This document shows, one piece after another, positions 1 through 7,911 of a stretch of 64,000 nucleotides of DNA. The stretch is from Gammaproteobacteria bacterium. Lineage in GTDB: Bacteria; Pseudomonadota; Gammaproteobacteria; Pseudomonadales; Pseudohongiellaceae. Under the pieces are notes generated by a model. The model was not told the DNA's origin and did no database searches. It saw only the letters and a list, made by a program, of their open reading frames with translations. The stretch covers positions 196,580 through 260,579 of the forward strand of contig JAHEGE010000002.1 of the NCBI GenBank assembly GCA_024639905.1, read 5' to 3'. Numbering within the stretch: the stretch's first letter is position 1; each line of letters starts with the position of its first letter. The position numbers were made by a program, and so were the translations under genes.

Positions 1-1
1 T

Positions 2-556
2 TTCCGTACCACCAATAAGCACACGGCGATTGTTTTGATGGGATACCTTAATCCCGTCGAACGGATGGGGTATGCGCATTTTGTCGAGGGCGCGAGCAGC
101 GCGGGTGTGGATGGCGTTCTTATCGTCGATCTCCCGCCCAGCGAGGCATCCGCTATTAAGCCCTTAATGGACACTAAGGGAATAGACACGATCTTCCTCG
201 TCGCACCAACCACAACCGACGCGAGGGCGGCCCAGATCGCCGCTAACTGCACGGGCTACCTTTACTATGTATCACTGAAGGGCGTGACCGGCGCTGCGCT
301 CATCGATACCGAATCGGTTAGGCAGAGCATAGAGAAGCTGCGAAGGCTGAGCGACCTGCCTATCGTCATCGGCTTCGGCATTAAAGATGCCGCTAGCGCG
401 AAGGCCATGGGATCGATCGCGGACGGTGTTATCATCGGTAGTGCCTTGGTTGAGAAGATCGCCGAGTTGAACGGCGAGACACCACACACAGTAGAGCGAC
501 TTCGCGCTGTCAGCGAGGTCATTCGCCTAGCCCGCGGCGCGCTCGACGAGCGCTGA
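2..556 (+). CDS. trpA: tryptophan synthase alpha subunit, 5'-truncated by window edge
   Basis: TrpA cleaves indole-3-glycerol phosphate to indole and glyceraldehyde 3-phosphate, and passes indole to TrpB in the cytoplasmic alpha2beta2 complex. The frame is open to the window edge, and the codons before the listed Met read FRTTNKHTAIVLMGYLNP, which is the family's central strand, so about the first third of the gene lies outside. Visible family signatures are MGYLNPVERMGY, the DGVLIVDLPP strand with the catalytic-side Asp, and the phosphate-binding IGFGIKD and ADGVIIGSALV segments. It is followed after 65 nt by accD, as in relatives where trpFBA-accD-folC are contiguous. trpB presumably lies just upstream. 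Confidence 0.95.
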   Translation, partial: FRTTNKHTAIVLMGYLNPVERMGYAHFVEGASSAGVDGVLIVDLPPSEASAIKPLMDTKGIDTIFLVAPTTTDARAAQIAANCTGYLYYVSLKGVTGAALIDTESVRQSIEKLRRLSDLPIVIGFGIKDAASAKAMGSIADGVIIGSALVEKIAELNGETPHTVERLRAVSEVIRLARGALDER

Positions 557-621
557 TTCGCGTCAGTTTTTTTGGCTTGGCGGCTTGGCGGCTTGGCAGG
601 GAATAAATTAGGGACGAAGAC

Positions 622-1563
622 ATGAGTTGGATAGACAAAATACTCCCCTCGATTGCGAACGGAACGCGAGAGGCTAAGAAAAGCGGGGTGCCGGAAGGTG
701 TCTGGAAGAAATGCCCGCGCTGCGACGCGATGCTCTATGAAAAGTCGCTAAGCGATAATGCCGACGTGTGTCCGAAGTGTGATCATCATCTGCGTATTAC
801 TGCACGCAGGCGGCTCGATCTATTCCTCGATGCGGGCAGCCAACAGGAATTGTTTGCCGATCTAGCTCCCGTCGACCTGCTCAAGTTTAAAGACCTTAAG
901 CGTTACAAAGACCGGCTTAGTGCAGCGCAGAAGAGCACGGGCGAGAAAGACGCCCTAATCGCGGTGAGCGGCAACTTGAAAGGGCAGCCGCTTATCGCTG
1001 TGGCCTTCGAATTCAACTTCATCGGCGGTTCAATGGGGGCGGTCGTTGGCGAGAAGTTCGTGCAAGCGGTGAATACCTGCATAGAGAAACGCCTGCCGCT
1101 TGTTTGTTTTTCCACCAGTGGTGGCGCGCGCATGCAGGAGGCATTGATCTCCCTAATGCAGATGGCGAAGACGGCTGCGGCGCTTGAGAAACTCAAAGCG
1201 GAAGGCTTGCCCTATATTTCTATCCTCGTAGATCCCGTTTATGGCGGCGTATCAGCGAGTTTGGCGATGCTGGGCGATATTAATATCGCCGAGCCCAACG
1301 CGCTCGTCGGATTCACAGGTCCCGACGTTATCCGTCAGACCGTGCGCGTGAAGCTGCCCGAAGGCTTCCAGCGTAGCGAGTTTCTGCTCGAGCACGGTGC
1401 GATCGATATGATTGTTCCGCGCGGTCAGCTGCCAGAAAAAGTCGCCTCGTTACTCGATAAACTCATGCATTCCGAACGCCCCACGGCCGTCGTTTCCGAG
1501 ACTGTCGACGCAGGAGACACCGCTCAATCCGACCAGTCGGACCAGCCCGAGCAGGAGGCCTAA
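622..1563 (+). CDS. accD: acetyl-CoA carboxylase carboxyltransferase subunit beta
   Basis: AccD is the zinc-binding half of the carboxyltransferase. With AccA it transfers the carboxyl group from biotinyl-AccB to acetyl-CoA, giving malonyl-CoA for fatty acid synthesis. The 313-residue length is normal. The four-cysteine zinc ribbon is seen at residues 31-34 and 50-53 (CPRC and CPKC), followed by the crotonase-like core with [12 protein letters not shown] and [14 protein letters not shown]. The extreme C terminus is an acidic, Gln/Ser-rich tail that is probably not structured. The ATG follows an AGGGA-containing leader. folC starts 7 nt after the stop, so the two are probably cotranscribed. 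Confidence 0.97.
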   Translation: MSWIDKILPSIANGTREAKKSGVPEGVWKKCPRCDAMLYEKSLSDNADVCPKCDHHLRITARRRLDLFLDAGSQQELFADLAPVDLLKFKDLKRYKDRLSAAQKSTGEKDALIAVSGNLKGQPLIAVAFEFNFIGGSMGAVVGEKFVQAVNTCIEKRLPLVCFSTSGGARMQEALISLMQMAKTAAALEKLKAEGLPYISILVDPVYGGVSASLAMLGDINIAEPNALVGFTGPDVIRQTVRVKLPEGFQRSEFLLEHGAIDMIVPRGQLPEKVASLLDKLMHSERPTAVVSETVDAGDTAQSDQSDQPEQEA

Positions 1564-1570
1564 AGTCAGC

Positions 1571-2947
1571 GTGAGCGACCCAGGCATCGCTGTAGACCAG
1601 CAAGCGCCGCCAACCAGCGCGGGCCTCGATCCTTGGCTCGACTATATCGCCAGGATCCATCCGCGCGAAATAGAGATGGGGCTCGGTCGTGTTGGGCGCG
1701 TGGCGAGCCGACTCGCTCTTGCAAAGCCCGCAACCACTGTGATTACGGTGGCTGGCACTAACGGCAAGGGCTCGACGGTTAAGACGCTCGAGGCGATGCT
1801 CGAAGCCGCAGGTTTCTCAACAGGCGCTTATACGTCGCCGCATATTCTGCGTTTTAACGAGCGCATCCGACTGCGGGCTGAGGATGCCTCAGACGCTCAG
1901 ATCGTCGCGTCTTTCGCCCGTATCGAGGCTGCGCGTGGCGCAGATTCCCTCAGCTACTTCGAATTCACCACGCTTGCTGCACTGCTCTTGTTCGCGGACT
2001 CGGGGCTCGACTTCGCGTTGCTGGAAGTCGGTCTGGGTGGGCGGCTAGACGCCGTCAACCTCATTGACCCCGATTTGTGTGTGATAACCAATATTAGCCT
2101 CGACCACGAGGACTGGCTGGGGAAGGGGCGTGAGAATATCGGCGCGGAGAAGGCGGGTATCTTGCGACGCGGAGTGCCTTTCCTGCTCGGCGATCGAGAC
2201 CCACCTGCGAGCGTGCTAAACGCCGCGCAGGCGCTGGGCATTGAGCCGCTGCGAATAGGCCAAGATTTTGCTGCATTCGAGGCCGCCGAGCAGTGGTCTG
2301 CGAGACTTGTGTCGGCATCGGGGGGCATGAACCTGACGCCTTTGCGGCGTCCCCACCTGATGCTCGATAACGTCGTGGTCGCCCTGCAGGCGCTGGCGAG
2401 TCTTGGCGTGCTTCCCCCTGCGAGCGTGATTAATGAAGTCCTGAGCACGTTGTCGCTTGCAGGACGCTTCGAACGGCGGATTGTCGCGGATTCGGGCTGC
2501 GGCGTGGTATTAGACGTCGCACATAATCCTGGCGCCGCGGAGGCGCTTGCTCAGCGGCTGCGCAGTGAGGAAGGCAATGCAAGGCTGCATATGGTGTTTG
2601 CCGTGATGGCAGATAAGGCGGTCGAAGATATAGTGCGAAGCTTAGAATCCCTCGTCGATATCTGGTATATTGCGCACTTTGATGGCGAGCGCGCGCAATC
2701 GGCTCAAGGGCTCGAGGCGCGAATTCTTGATGCCGCGCCGGCAGCGATCGTTAGGCGCTTCGAGAGCGTCGAGAGGGCGTTCTGCGCGGCCTGTGAAGAC
2801 GCCGCAGCGAGCATCGATTATGCGAGGTGTGTGAGTAGCTCAGACGAGTCGGCAGCAGCACCGCTTGTTGTCGTCACCGGCTCCTTCCACACGCTTGCTG
2901 AAATAACGGCTTTACCGAGCCTGCTTCGCCCCCCACCGGGGCATTAA
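1571..2947 (+). CDS. folC: bifunctional dihydrofolate/folylpolyglutamate synthase
   Basis: FolC adds glutamate to dihydropteroate and extends the polyglutamate tail of folates. The ORF track runs back into accD (1412), but that part does not resemble the family. The GTG at 1571, 7 nt after the accD stop, gives 458 residues, close to the usual 420-450. Visible motifs are the Mur-ligase-type P-loop VAGTNGKGSTVKT, the folate loop TSPHILRFNERIRL, the EVGLGGRLDAVN segment and the C-terminal domain entry VLDVAHNPGAAEAL. Its place between accD and a SPOR-domain gene is conserved in Pseudomonas-like genomes. Confidence 0.94.
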   Translation: MSDPGIAVDQQAPPTSAGLDPWLDYIARIHPREIEMGLGRVGRVASRLALAKPATTVITVAGTNGKGSTVKTLEAMLEAAGFSTGAYTSPHILRFNERIRLRAEDASDAQIVASFARIEAARGADSLSYFEFTTLAALLLFADSGLDFALLEVGLGGRLDAVNLIDPDLCVITNISLDHEDWLGKGRENIGAEKAGILRRGVPFLLGDRDPPASVLNAAQALGIEPLRIGQDFAAFEAAEQWSARLVSASGGMNLTPLRRPHLMLDNVVVALQALASLGVLPPASVINEVLSTLSLAGRFERRIVADSGCGVVLDVAHNPGAAEALAQRLRSEEGNARLHMVFAVMADKAVEDIVRSLESLVDIWYIAHFDGERAQSAQGLEARILDAAPAAIVRRFESVERAFCAACEDAAASIDYARCVSSSDESAAAPLVVVTGSFHTLAEITALPSLLRPPPGH

Positions 2948-2988
2948 AAGCGTCGCCGACTAAGGCGAGCACACAGCGAGACGTCGCG

Positions 2989-3636
2989 TTGACATCACGA
3001 CTTGATACAGACGAAGTGAGCTCCGGCAAGAAGCGCCGAATTGTCGGCACTATTGTCCTGCTTGCCCTCGCGCTTATCATTCTGCCCCAGCTCTTTGACG
3101 GCGGTGGCGACTACCTGCCTCAGGTCGAAAGCCGTATTCCAGAACGCCCCATAATCACACTGATTCCCGAGCCGCAGCAGACGCGTCCGGTAATGACAGC
3201 TGACCTGCCGATAGACAACGAACAGGCAGGCAACGAACAGGCAGGCAACGAACAAACAGGCAATGAACCGACAGCTGAGGAGCCTGAAGCAGTAGCGCGG
3301 CTAATTGACCTCACGCCGCAGAGACAAGACGAAGAAACGGTGGCGCCGGAAGAGTCGAGGCCTACGCTCAATGCAGCTGGGCTGCCAGAGGGATGGGTCG
3401 TACAGGTAGGCACCTTCGGCGACTTAGCCAATGCCAGCAAACTGCGCGAGGAATTACAGGCGAGTGGCTACAAAGCCTACGAGCGCCGCGTGCAGCGAGA
3501 GGGGCGTGATCTGTCGAGCGTCCTAGTGGGACCGGTATTGAGTCGTAGCGAAGCGGACGCGCTGAAGGCGAGGCTGCTCGACGCCTTCGCGCTTAACGGC
3601 CTCGTGAAGCAATATGAAATCGAGGGACTCGATTAG
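2989..3636 (+). CDS. dedD: SPOR-domain (DedD-like) cell division protein
   Basis: This is an inner-membrane protein of DedD type. It is expected to bind denuded septal peptidoglycan through its C-terminal SPOR domain. The start is TTG at 2989: an in-frame TGA lies at 2899 and there is no ATG or GTG between. The 215-residue product has a short basic N terminus, one membrane segment (VGTIVLLALALIILPQLF, about residues 20-38), a low-complexity linker with a five-residue repeat (NEQAG), and the SPOR domain from about residue 135 (WVVQVGTFGDLANASKLREE). The stop overlaps the cvpA start. The dedD name rests on domain layout and synteny. Confidence 0.88.
   Translation: MTSRLDTDEVSSGKKRRIVGTIVLLALALIILPQLFDGGGDYLPQVESRIPERPIITLIPEPQQTRPVMTADLPIDNEQAGNEQAGNEQTGNEPTAEEPEAVARLIDLTPQRQDEETVAPEESRPTLNAAGLPEGWVVQVGTFGDLANASKLREELQASGYKAYERRVQREGRDLSSVLVGPVLSRSEADALKARLLDAFALNGLVKQYEIEGLD
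3217..3276 (+). repeat. 15-bp tandem repeat in the SPOR-protein linker
   Basis: Two perfect copies of AACGAACAGGCAGGC (3217-3231 and 3232-3246) are followed by a third copy with two changes and a fourth, more diverged one. It keeps the reading frame and encodes NEQAG-type pentapeptides between the membrane segment and the SPOR domain. Slipped-strand mispairing would change linker length without breaking the frame. Confidence 0.85.
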
Positions 3637-4166
3637 TGCCAGCCAGTTTGCCAGAGGGCGTCAGTCATCTCGACGTTGCCATTATCGCGCTCGTGTTTCT
3701 CTCGGGCTGTGTCGGACTCTGGCGCGGTCTCATCAAGGAGGTGTTGTCATTGGCCTCATTAGTCATAGCGATCGTTGTTGTAAGACTTTATAGCCAAGTA
3801 GGCGCAGCACAACTCGCAGGCTTCATCGACAATGAGATGGTGAGGTTTGCCGTCGTGTCGGCGTTACTCTTCATCACCGTGATGGTGCTCGGGACATGGT
3901 TGATCGCCTTGCTGCAAAAAATCGTGACCTTCACGGGCTTGCGGGTAATAGATCGGCTAGCAGGCGCAGGGTTTGGTGTGGCGCGGGGCGCTCTCATAGT
4001 CCTAGTTATTGTGCATTTCGTCGGCCCATTCGCCGCGAATAACAGTTTTTGGAATACCTCTCTGGGCGTGCGTAAAGCGCAAGAGGCGCTGACTTGGGGG
4101 GCGGCTTATCTGCAACCGGTAACGCCAACGCAGATCACGGCACCCGCTGCGAGACGCATCATTTAG
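3636..4166 (+). CDS. cvpA: CvpA family membrane protein
   Basis: CvpA is an inner-membrane protein named for colicin V production. In several enterobacteria it is linked to envelope stress and bile resistance, and its molecular role is unresolved. The GTG start overlaps the previous stop (TAGTG). The 176-residue product shows four hydrophobic segments: VAIIALVFLSGCVGLW, the LASLVIAIVVV region, FAVVSALLFITVMVLGTWLIALL and a last one around GALIVLVIVHFVGPFA. Length and topology match the family. It sits directly before purF, the arrangement that gave the operon its name in E. coli. Confidence 0.93.
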   Translation: MPASLPEGVSHLDVAIIALVFLSGCVGLWRGLIKEVLSLASLVIAIVVVRLYSQVGAAQLAGFIDNEMVRFAVVSALLFITVMVLGTWLIALLQKIVTFTGLRVIDRLAGAGFGVARGALIVLVIVHFVGPFAANNSFWNTSLGVRKAQEALTWGAAYLQPVTPTQITAPAARRII

Positions 4167-4231
4167 CACGCTGGGCGACGCAGAAGCGTCTAGCATGAAA
4201 TACAATGCCGAAAGGCTTCTTGGGAGTAGTT

Positions 4232-5797
4232 ATGTGCGGATTAGTAGGTGTGGTGTCTGATCATGATATCGGCGTGTGTCTTTATGACACCCTGACCGTC
4301 CTGCAGCACCGAGGCCAAGATGCCGCGGGCATCATGACTAGCGACAACGGCAAATTAAACCTGCGCAAGGATAACGGCCTCGTCAAAGACGTATTCCGTA
4401 CACGTCATATGCGCAGGCTCACAGGCCAAATGGGTATCGGCCATGTGCGCTACCCAACCGCGGGCTCTTCCAGTCCCGCGCTCGCCCAACCGTTCTATGT
4501 AAATAGCCCTTACGGCCTCGCGCTCGCCCACAATGGCAATCTCACAAATACTAAAGAACTCAGCCGCGACCTCTTTAAGGAAGATCTCAGGCATATCAAT
4601 ACAGACTCAGACTCTGAGGTATTGTTGAACATCTTTGCGCATGAATTACAGCGTCGCAATAAGATGAAGCCGCAACCCGAGGACATCTTCGCGGCAGTGG
4701 CCGGAGTGCATAATCGTTGTCGCGGTGGGTTCGCTGCGCTGGTGATGATTACCGGCTACGGTATCGTTGGTTTTCGTGACCGCAATGGCATCCGCCCGTT
4801 GGTATACGGTTCACGGAAAAAACCGGACGGCAAGGGTCGTGAGTATATGATTGCCTCGGAAAGTGTCGCGTTAGACTCCCAAGGTTTTACCATTGAGCGT
4901 GATGTCGCGCCCGGGGAAGCCGTCTTCGTCGATGCCAAAGGACAGCTCCATACTCAGGTCTGCACAGATGCGGGCGAGCATACCCCCTGCATTTTCGAGC
5001 ATGTATATTTCGCCCGTCCGGATTCATTAATGGACGGTATTTCAGTGTACAAGGCGAGGCTTCGTATGGGCGAGAAGCTCGCAGAGAAGCTGATTAGCGA
5101 GCGTCCAGAGCATGATATCGATGTTGTGATTCCGATACCCGACACCAGTCGTACATCAGCCTTAGAGCTCGCGAATAAATTGGGCGTGAAATACCGAGAA
5201 GGCTTCGTTAAGAATCGCTACATCGGGCGGACGTTTATTATGCCAGGCCAGAGCCAGCGTAAGAAAAGCGTTAGACAAAAGCTGAACGCGATCGACTTGG
5301 AGTTTAGGGGCAAGAACGTCCTGCTCGTCGACGACTCGATAGTCCGCGGCACGACCTGTAAGCAGATTATCCAGATGGCGCGCGACGCGGGCGCTAACAA
5401 GGTGTATTTCGCCTCTGCGGCGCCGGCTATTCGTTATCCAAATGTATATGGGATCGATATGCCTGCCGCAGCCGAACTCATCGCCTCCGGTAAGACCGAG
5501 CTCGAGGTACAAGAAGCGATAGGTGCAGATTGGCTTATTTACCAGAACCTCGAAGACCTCATCTCTGCCGCAACTGAAGGCAATCCAAGTATTGGACGAT
5601 TCGAGTGCTCGGTTTTCAATGGCGAGTATGTGACTGGTGATGTCGACGAAGTATATTTACGCCGTCTTGAAAACAAGCGAAACGATCAGGCTAAGGACTC
5701 TAAAGCTGAGAGGAAGGCCGCTAAAGCGAGTGCGGAATCGATTCGTGATAACGAACCCTCCGAAGAGCAAAGCGTTGGCATGACGAACGACACCTAA
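4232..5797 (+). CDS. purF: amidophosphoribosyltransferase
   Basis: PurF makes phosphoribosylamine from PRPP and glutamine, the committed step of purine synthesis. The ORF track begins at 4205, but the family needs an N-terminal catalytic Cys exposed after Met removal. The ATG at 4232 gives [10 protein letters not shown] and has GGAG 5 nt upstream. The product is 521 residues: an Ntn glutamine amidotransferase domain ([33 protein letters not shown]) and then a phosphoribosyltransferase domain with the PRPP loop [14 protein letters not shown]. The C terminus is a charged tail. The stop overlaps the convergent yciH-like gene by 4 nt, leaving no room for a separate terminator. Confidence 0.97.
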   Translation: MCGLVGVVSDHDIGVCLYDTLTVLQHRGQDAAGIMTSDNGKLNLRKDNGLVKDVFRTRHMRRLTGQMGIGHVRYPTAGSSSPALAQPFYVNSPYGLALAHNGNLTNTKELSRDLFKEDLRHINTDSDSEVLLNIFAHELQRRNKMKPQPEDIFAAVAGVHNRCRGGFAALVMITGYGIVGFRDRNGIRPLVYGSRKKPDGKGREYMIASESVALDSQGFTIERDVAPGEAVFVDAKGQLHTQVCTDAGEHTPCIFEHVYFARPDSLMDGISVYKARLRMGEKLAEKLISERPEHDIDVVIPIPDTSRTSALELANKLGVKYREGFVKNRYIGRTFIMPGQSQRKKSVRQKLNAIDLEFRGKNVLLVDDSIVRGTTCKQIIQMARDAGANKVYFASAAPAIRYPNVYGIDMPAAAELIASGKTELEVQEAIGADWLIYQNLEDLISAATEGNPSIGRFECSVFNGEYVTGDVDEVYLRRLENKRNDQAKDSKAERKAAKASAESIRDNEPSEEQSVGMTNDT

Positions 5798-6147
5798 GCG
5801 CCAGCGAGTTTAACCTTCTCAAAGCGCTTCTCCAGCGCCGCTAGCAGGGCGGTCCGATGATCGCCCTGGATCTCGATAATCCCGTCTTTAATCGTGCCAC
5901 CGGTGCCGCACAGGGCTTTCAGCTCTTTAGCGAGGCGGGTAAGTTCCGCGCCCTCGAGCGGTAGACCGCTTATCAAGCAAACACCTTTGCCCTTACGCCC
6001 TTTGGTTTCACGGCTAATGCGCACCACCCCATCACTAGGCAGGCGTGGTTTCTGTTCTTGGCATTGGCATTTGCGCAGGGTTTTGCCGCAGCGCGGGCAG
6101 CTCTGGTTAGCATTTGCGGTCGAGTAGACTAAGCGTGATTCTGGCAT
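5794..6147 (-). CDS. yciH: SUI1/eIF1-like translation factor YciH
   Basis: This is a bacterial homologue of eukaryotic initiation factor 1, thought to act on start-codon fidelity or stress translation. The C-terminal SUI1 fold carries the family signatures [24 protein letters not shown] and IEIQGDHR. Unlike E. coli YciH, the N-terminal third holds a Cys cluster ([13 protein letters not shown], residues about 17-29) that could bind a metal; I recall similar Cys-bearing forms in Pseudomonas. At 117 residues it is slightly longer than the E. coli protein. It is 3 nt downstream of batD on the same strand and may be read through from the Bat operon. Confidence 0.9.
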   Translation of the reverse strand: MPESRLVYSTANANQSCPRCGKTLRKCQCQEQKPRLPSDGVVRISRETKGRKGKGVCLISGLPLEGAELTRLAKELKALCGTGGTIKDGIIEIQGDHRTALLAALEKRFEKVKLAGA

Positions 6148-6150
6148 AGG

Positions 6151-7911
6151 CTAGTGGCGATAAAGCGGCGGTAATTGATAGGCCGCTTCGCGCCTTGCGC
6201 GAGTCGTGTCCGCTCGCTGTTTGCTGCGTAATGCCTTTATCGTAGCCAATAGACCTTGCGCATCGAATACGCCGTCACTTTTGGGGTCGAACAGGGCGCT
6301 CTGCAGTGCAGCCGCCCAGCGGCTGAGCTCTCCTGCTCGGTGATTGCGCAAGATGTCGTCCATGCTGCGGGTGCTGCCAGCTCCTAAGAAGTGATTCGAC
6401 CACAGGATCAGCGCATCGCGGATAAGGAGTTTGTCTGCCTTTTTGCAAGCCTGCGCGAGCTGGGCATAGGCGGCCGGTTCATAGTTTACCGCCTGCCGCT
6501 GATCTCGCCATTCGCCAGCTCGTTTGAACGCAACGCCACCGAGGCGGCTGTAGGCGAGACGTGCGAAAGCTAGCGCTACTAACGCGGCGAAGGCCCATTG
6601 TCCAAGACGGACGAGCTCGCTGTCTATTTCGATGAATTCTGCTTCGGCTTGCGCATCGATCATTGCCTGATCGACTACAGGTTCTGGGCTTAGCAGCTGC
6701 CTAATATCTTCTGTACTGGCTACCGCTTGCTCCGAGGGGAGTATGCCGTCGACGGTGGCCACTTCTATTTGCATCGCGGGTAGAACGGCCAGCTGCGCCG
6801 TGTCGCTGTTGACATCCCACCAAGGAATCTCGAGAGCAGGGATGCTGATCTCACCTGCCCGTAACGCGACATAGGTCGATTGTTCGATGCGTGTGCCTAC
6901 GATACTGCCATCAACGAAAGTGCGCGAAATATCCGCGGGGTCGGGGTAGAGGTTTAGGCCATCGATTAATGTCGGTGAAAATGGGGGAAGGAGGGCGCCG
7001 TCGAGGCCTTCCGCACGCAGCGTCAGCGTACGCACGACGCTCTCGCCGACTTTCAATGCTTCGATGTCGCCGTTCCAAGACTCTTCCAGGCTAAGTCCGG
7101 TGACAGGCAGCCACCCCTCGCCAACAGGTGCGCTCGCGGGGCGTTCCTTGATGTCTATCGTGACCCCTTCAATAAACGCCGTGACGCGTCGCGTGTTCAT
7201 GTTACGGAAGACGAAATTACTCGATCCGTCGGTGACCTCCCCACGAAATAAGATGTCGGGGATTTCTAGCGGGCCGCTGCGCTGGGGGAAGATGACATAG
7301 CGCTTCTCATAGACTCCGTAGCGTTCGCCGTCGATGAGGCGCTCGTATTGGTTCGGAGAGCCGATGAGCTGAGTCACCGTGTCTTCCATTTCTAGCTCGG
7401 TAAAGACGGGGTTGCGAATGCCGTTAATGGTGTAGAACAGGCGTACTGTGAACAGCAGCTGCTCTTGTACATAGACGCTGTCTTTGTTGGTCTCGATCTC
7501 GAGATACAGTTCGTCATTGCCTTGATTCGAGCGTGGCCCGGCGTTCACTACCGTGATTGCGATCGCGTCCGTTGTTTGCTCCATAATGGTCAATGGCGGG
7601 ATCACGAGATCGCCTTCTTCCTCAGGGAAGAGGGTGATGACGTAGTCGGTCCAGGACTCAGTGACGCCATTGATCGAGCGAATCTGGCTCGAGGTTCGCG
7701 TGCCGAGTACGTCGAAGTCTTGCGTGAGAGGTGTGAGGTCTAGCTGCATGCCTTGGCGTTGGTCGAAGACGCGTATAGTTAGCGTGAGTGTCTCGCCACG
7801 CGCAAGCTCGGTGCGGTCGACACTCAGCTCGATCTGCTGCGCCTGCGCCGAACCTAGGCTCAGAAGCAGTAGGAGCACTAAGCTCGTTGCCTTGAGGAGA
7901 GTCCTTACCAT
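6151..7911 (-). CDS. batD: BatD-like protein, last gene of MoxR/Bat operon
   Basis: BatD proteins are exported or membrane-anchored multi-domain proteins of the Bacteroides aerotolerance family. Their biochemical function is unknown. The 586-residue product begins with a clear signal peptide (LVLLLLLSLGSAQA). Beta-rich repeats with family segments such as FDVLGTRTSSQIRSINGV and FPEEEGDLVIPPL follow, then a membrane helix near residues 440-460 (WAFAALVALAFARLAY), and a cytoplasmic tail of about 120 residues. The start overlaps the upstream VWA-TPR gene by 7 nt, which suggests translational coupling. Most of the protein would be periplasmic. Confidence 0.88.
   Translation of the reverse strand: MVRTLLKATSLVLLLLLSLGSAQAQQIELSVDRTELARGETLTLTIRVFDQRQGMQLDLTPLTQDFDVLGTRTSSQIRSINGVTESWTDYVITLFPEEEGDLVIPPLTIMEQTTDAIAITVVNAGPRSNQGNDELYLEIETNKDSVYVQEQLLFTVRLFYTINGIRNPVFTELEMEDTVTQLIGSPNQYERLIDGERYGVYEKRYVIFPQRSGPLEIPDILFRGEVTDGSSNFVFRNMNTRRVTAFIEGVTIDIKERPASAPVGEGWLPVTGLSLEESWNGDIEALKVGESVVRTLTLRAEGLDGALLPPFSPTLIDGLNLYPDPADISRTFVDGSIVGTRIEQSTYVALRAGEISIPALEIPWWDVNSDTAQLAVLPAMQIEVATVDGILPSEQAVASTEDIRQLLSPEPVVDQAMIDAQAEAEFIEIDSELVRLGQWAFAALVALAFARLAYSRLGGVAFKRAGEWRDQRQAVNYEPAAYAQLAQACKKADKLLIRDALILWSNHFLGAGSTRSMDDILRNHRAGELSRWAAALQSALFDPKSDGVFDAQGLLATIKALRSKQRADTTRARREAAYQLPPLYRH

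Noticed and set aside
1412-1570. N-terminal extension of folC into accD
   Set aside because: The extra residues are the accD 3' end read in another frame, and the GTG at 1571 gives a normal FolC.
3217-3276. Possible CRISPR-like repeat
   Set aside because: Copies are contiguous 15-bp units without spacers, inside a coding frame, with no cas genes.
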